The position numbers and the translations under genes were made by a program. A model generated the notes under the pieces. It ran no database searches and had not been told where the DNA came from. It saw only the letters and a program-made list of their open reading frames with translations. Positions 62,501-64,000 of a DNA stretch of 64,000 nucleotides are shown here, piece by piece (positions within the stretch are counted from its first letter, which is position 1; the number at the start of each line of letters is the position of its first letter). The DNA is from Acidobacteriota bacterium. GTDB taxonomy: Bacteria; Acidobacteriota; Blastocatellia; Pyrinomonadales; Pyrinomonadaceae. The DNA is taken from positions 41,505 through 105,504 of the forward strand of contig JAFAZX010000018.1 in assembly GCA_019239425.1 (NCBI GenBank), read 5' to 3'.

Positions 62501-63075
62501 GCGCCCTGCGAAGGGTTGCAGGAGAAGCCGAGCGGCCTCCCCTCGTTGAGCTGGTCGCGCAGCTCGAACTCGGTGCCGTCGCCCGACGTGAACGTCAGTC
62601 GCGTCAGCGCCAGCTCGCCGCAGGTCACGCCGCCGCTGCGCCCTTTGAGGGTGCCGGGGCCGTAGTCCTGCGTGCCGCCGAGCCACGCGTTCGGGTCGGG
62701 GACGAGCACGGGTTCGCACGTGTTGGTCAGCTCGCAGTTGGGTGGGGGCTTGACGCCCTTAACGCGCCAGTGCTGCTCGACCTTGAGCGTGACGACGGCA
62801 CCGGCGGCCCCGCGCCCGCCGTTCTGGAGCAGCGGGAGGGCGAAGCTGAGGTTGCCGTTGTAGAGGTTCACGTTCTCGAACCCGGAGAGCGGGTACGAGC
62901 CGGCGGGCGCGCCGGGCGAGAGTGCCGAAGGCGTCGAGCCGTCGGTCACGCTGTTGGAGGTCTGCGCCAGTGCCCCCTGTGCGAGCGCGAGCGCGAGCAG
63001 GGCGGCCGAAAGACACGTGCGCGGCAGTGAGTACGTGCGGGCGCGGGTCGGGGAGACGTGGTCAATGATAGTCAT
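56587..63075 (-). CDS. RHS-repeat protein with discoidin domains and L,D-transpeptidase-like tip
   Basis: The 2162-residue protein has a Sec signal peptide (LSAALLALALAQGALAQ) and a long RHS/YD repeat region (units such as YDALGRVARSS, YDALNRLRRA). At about 1490-1640 and 1645-1800 two near-identical F5/8C (discoidin-like) domains are inserted (PDWLQVSFGGAKTVDEIDVY, PDWVEVAFTGAKQIDEVDVY). Then follows the RHS core end (YLPFGEEIKG, GLDYAKARYYSAGQGRFTGV, DPNGL near 1933). The tip domain after it has IYIHGGGRP and TPTQGCVRVHNEDI, the YkuD L,D-transpeptidase signature with Cys2077. ATG 63075 chosen; ATG 63114 is possible. The tip would act on peptidoglycan peptides. Confidence 0.85.
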   Translation of the reverse strand: MTIIDHVSPTRARTYSLPRTCLSAALLALALAQGALAQTSNSVTDGSTPSALSPGAPAGSYPLSGFENVNLYNGNLSFALPLLQNGGRGAAGAVVTLKVEQHWRVKGVKPPPNCELTNTCEPVLVPDPNAWLGGTQDYGPGTLKGRSGGVTCGELALTRLTFTSGDGTEFELRDQLNEGRPLGFSCNPSQGALRGAVFVTADGTAATFISDTPVYDWTGGAPTTVYPSGVLKLRDGTVYRIDAGKVSWTRDRNGNRVSYTYEGTRVKTITDSLGRVVTINYGVSDVAPYGLCDQIVYGGFGGAQRVVRVSYANLENVLRTNRAGDAPSPRTVAQLFPDLQGSATTAFNPQRKSAVWLPDDGVARRAYKLFYNAYGELARVELPTGGAIEYDFGDYFAHGPDQIFRGVVERRVYSDGTHLEGRTTYTTDAGARTVDALDASGVLLARSTHYFYGTPLTSLAQHPTDYSGWQEGREYKTEYFDVAGGAASALPARRVEQAWRQRAPLSWWSGSADAAPPNDPRVVETVTTLEPGGANLVSKQSALDPQTGAVGFDQFNDQTDAWAYDYGVGATPPRPVTHTHNEYLSSANGVDYVAAGGVHIRGLVSARQVYAVNPADGTETLTAKSETRYDESSFPLLACDPEQSVPCSSVPQWGDPGTSARGNPTTTRSWLDTANAWVETHTQYDQLGNARKLWDARGNLSEMSYKDSFAGTNTAAANTFAFPTKAASAAAQADASVPFGAHQSLVTTTVYDYSSGLPSSTTDANNRTTVFVYAGAGGAADPLDRLKGVVRPDGGRTVYEYGDAAGNLYVRVLTDLDGTRRVESKQFFDGLGRLYRKATFENYDAARPWLNVDKEYDALGRVARSSMPYRAAEGAAQFSTDKWAETTYDALGRVRKVTTRPDGASVYTDFSGDRVLSRDQAGKERVSRTDALGRLTQVWEVTAAESGAEASTVSLAPFPGHAEAAYGYLTSYRYDALGRLRMVEQAGQHSGQPVTQRRFFAYDSLGRVVRARYPEQGLITNPSNDPDFPAYADPVTTNSQWSLAFRYDENGNLLARMDARLVGQPGAQSNLKVRHTYDALNRNVTTDYNDTPALNPDVMRYYDGAAGGLGLPWKSEAAQVSLNTVEQYDAAGRPVRQKQQFWVAGQWGRAYTALLDYNLAGDPKSLVYPSGHKVEYQYEAAGRLGDNGSLPAFKGTLGDGAERTYASQVVYDELGGVNQERFGTAQPVYNKHFYNSRGQLSQIRVSTYAFTDLANRENWNRGALINHYSEQSWAGSGSDNNGDLAKQDVYIPDDDQVSNYSLSTFFYEYDALNRLRRAREGRGGADGWVQSYDYDRWGNRTVNLAGTNGVAAPQFAVDPNTNRLGVPAGYAGQIAFDAAGNMTLDTYQGGQGGGGTRTYDAEGRLTSAQFVSGQLQAAGYAYDADGQRVKRAVGTGEEAWQVYGAGGELLAEYAPDGATASPLKEYGYRAGELLVTAAPAGAAVAPKVNVALASAGASATASTSYSAAFTAAGAIDGEHRGANWGAGGGWNDATNGSYPDWLQVSFGGAKTVDEIDVYTVQDAVSNPSEPTEGMTFSLYGMTSFEVQYWTGSAWATVPGGGVTGNDKVWRRFTFPAVTTTGVRVLVGGALNSFSRVVELEAYEARRANYAASSNGGVATASSTYSAAFPAASVNNGERKGLGWNGGQGGWNDATGDSYPDWVEVAFTGAKQIDEVDVYTLQDNVGSPSEPTEATTFSQYGITSFEVQYWNGSAWATVSGGSVGGNNKVWRKVTFAAVTTSKVRVLVNGALASYSRIVEIEAWGGGGAAATSSGADVRWLVTDQLGTPRMLVDKTGSLAGVSRHDYLPFGEEIKGETAWRTYERGYRGDTTRQKFTGYEHDAGVGLDYAKARYYSAGQGRFTGVDPLAGSAKPAAPQTWNRYAYVLNRPTVAVDPNGLSTIVVVVSPRSNGGDGSASVSVYNRDGFDRTVRDGSNRVEGRAVGMNGSDRTKAGADTPFGVYKPLPNYNGSNANATQGGTAGVAARPSETQFGTGIITMTPVSGEVVDNERSSIYIHGGGRPLAQALDPQQPLTPTQGCVRVHNEDINALITTVNDLATEGDPISNIFIGDAPTLNAMADQKDSTTGEYLYPELRNAGFGSPDEDGNSPGSVGHEKANAPPEGK

Positions 63076-63177
63076 ACGCTTCACCGTAAATGTTGCGTGG
63101 CGGCGCAGAACCATCTAATGAAATGTCATGTCCGCCGGCAGGCGAGGGGCTGCGCGGCGGCCGTTGGCGTGTGCGTG

Positions 63178-63627
63178 TTAAGGAGTCACTTCGAGGCGGC
63201 AGGCCCAGCCCGGGTGCGCCGCTTCGCGCAGCACGTACGAGCCGGGCGTCAGGTCGAGCAGCTCTGTCCAGTCGGACTGCCCGCCCCGGCCGCGCACCTC
63301 GCGCAGACTGTTCCCGGCCGCGCGCGTCAGACGCAGGTCGAGCGGCGCGTCGGTCAGGTTATCCACGACGAGATAGACGCGGCCCTTCGGCCTGGTGAGG
63401 GCCGAGGGCTGGAACCCGTCGGGGCCGACGGTGATCAGTTCGGTCTCTACGCCGCGCCGCGTCCCCGAGGAGGAGGCGGCGCGGGCCGCCGCGGCGGTCG
63501 GGGGTCGGCCGCCGCCCAGAAGGGCGCGGGCCGCGCCGGCCGCCGTGACGATGAAGGCGATGATGAACAGGAGCGCGAGGGCGCGCTTTACGGGCGTGTT
63601 TGGCGCCAGCCAGGACGGACTTGACAT
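63178..63627 (-). CDS. Cupredoxin-like membrane-anchored protein
   Basis: The 149-residue protein has one membrane helix (ALALLFIIAFIVTAAGAA, about 17-36), an Ala/Ser linker, and a C-terminal beta-sandwich with ITVGPDGFQPSALTRPKG, LVVDNLTDAPLDLRLT and ELLDLTPGSYVLREAAHPGW, the strand order of cupredoxin-type domains (as in EfeO-like proteins). No His/Cys/Met copper site is complete, so it probably does not bind copper as a blue protein. It lies just upstream of the RHS gene, same strand, 102 bases away. Confidence 0.65.
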   Translation of the reverse strand: MSSPSWLAPNTPVKRALALLFIIAFIVTAAGAARALLGGGRPPTAAAARAASSSGTRRGVETELITVGPDGFQPSALTRPKGRVYLVVDNLTDAPLDLRLTRAAGNSLREVRGRGGQSDWTELLDLTPGSYVLREAAHPGWACRLEVTP

Positions 63628-63809
63628 GTGACTTCGGACTCCGGCCGCAGAGGTTGTGAGGCGTGATGGCGGCCACGCCGAGTTGCACGAGGCAGTGAGA
63701 GGGGCTTAAGGATTCAGGGCCAAGTGACCGGCGAGGGGCGGCCGTCCGTGACCCGACAAATCCGCAACCTTACTCCCTGATGTTTTCTGCTCCCTGTGAA
63801 TTGCGCGGG

Positions 63810-63838
63810 AAGGTACTCCCATTTTATATGCATGTCAA
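63810..63838 (-). promoter_or_regulatory. Candidate promoter of the cupredoxin-like gene
   Basis: On the minus strand TTGACA (63838-63833), 17-base spacer, TACCTT (63815-63810). It would give a leader of about 175 bases before 63627. The IS element starts just upstream of it. Confidence 0.5.
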
Positions 63839-63858
63839 CACAAATTTTTCAGCGTGTA

Positions 63859-64000
63859 GGTAGCACATTAGATGTCCGGTCGTAGTAGCACATGAGATGT
63901 CCGCTTTCAGGCGGTAACGAGTAGAAGCTCTCTGGCTGGAGGAGCCAGCCATGCGCCACTACCCGGAGGCCGCCGTGGAGCGGGCCATGAAAGTACAGGA
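63859..64000 (+). mobile_element. 5' end of an insertion sequence, cut by the window edge
   Basis: GTAGCACATTAGATGTCCG (63860-63878) and GTAGCACATGAGATGTCCG (63885-63903) form a 19-base tandem repeat (one mismatch, 25-base period), a type seen near the ends of some insertion sequences. A ribosome binding site and a transposase-like start follow. The exact border cannot be set because the other end lies outside. Confidence 0.6.
63951..64000 (+). CDS. Transposase, N-terminal fragment (window edge)
   Basis: ATG at 63951 with GGAGGAG about 8 bases upstream; the 16 complete codons read MRHYPEAAVERAMKVQ. From memory this resembles the start of transposases of the ISNCY group with an N-terminal helix-turn-helix. 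Only 50 bases are visible, so the family is uncertain. Confidence 0.55.
   Translation, partial: MRHYPEAAVERAMKVQ

Overview
The window is 64 kb of GC-rich, densely coded bacterial chromosome with no rRNA or tRNA gene. The mix of genes (giant secreted multicopper oxidase, RHS protein, caspase/CHAT/WD40 signalling proteins, selenoprotein formate dehydrogenase, abundant surface glycosyltransferases) and a short interspersed repeat with core gtgcctctgtgtctctgtgg suggest an Acidobacteriota-type soil bacterium, perhaps of the Blastocatellia. This is an inference from gene content; no marker gene is present to prove it.

Layout. 0-7 kb: a Gly/Glu-repeat small protein, a protein with weak SelO-like motifs, a capsule-type glycosyltransferase, and, on the other strand, a run of four surface-glycan genes (GT4, methyltransferase, FemAB/CelD-type GNAT, GH43-like propeller). 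6.9-13.7 kb: one 2276-residue secreted multicopper oxidase. 14.1-25.2 kb: a four-gene conflict or cell-death type operon: caspase-metallophosphoesterase, CHAT-SIR2-like, membrane-anchored nSTAND NTPase, WD40-caspase. 25.2-38.6 kb: a polysaccharide or lipid-linked glycan cluster with GT-C enzymes, GT2 and GT4 enzymes, a Wzm/Wzt-like ABC exporter, methyltransferases, a UbiA prenyltransferase and a GT-C protein whose tail carries a DXDD-bearing terpene-cyclase-like domain. 38.6-44.7 kb: a two-gene module of unknown function (PilT/VirB11-like ATPase plus a 1365-residue KaiC/RecA-like protein) behind a perfect consensus sigma-70 promoter. 44.8-55.8 kb: a selenocysteine peroxiredoxin lipoprotein, a phenylalanine hydroxylase preceded by what looks like a tyrosine-codon leader-peptide attenuator, a MetX-like hydrolase, FdhE, a selenocysteine formate dehydrogenase (alpha, beta, gamma), an FmdE-like protein, pirin and a small conserved protein. 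55.8-63.6 kb: a helical lipoprotein and a 2162-residue RHS protein with two discoidin domains and an L,D-transpeptidase-like tip, then a cupredoxin-like membrane protein. From about 63.86 kb an insertion sequence begins and runs off the end.

How it fits together. Two selenoproteins within 5 kb imply a SelABCD system elsewhere in the genome. FdhE and FdnGHI form a Tat-exported respiratory formate dehydrogenase. The leader peptide before phenylalanine hydroxylase, with four consecutive Tyr codons and a strong downstream terminator hairpin, suggests that the enzyme serves tyrosine synthesis and is switched on when charged tRNA-Tyr is scarce. The RHS protein and the lipoprotein encoded just behind it look like an effector-immunity pair. 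The best candidates for undescribed systems are the caspase/CHAT-SIR2/nSTAND operon, the PilT-like/KaiC-like pair, the tyrosine attenuator and the Gly/Glu peptide locus.
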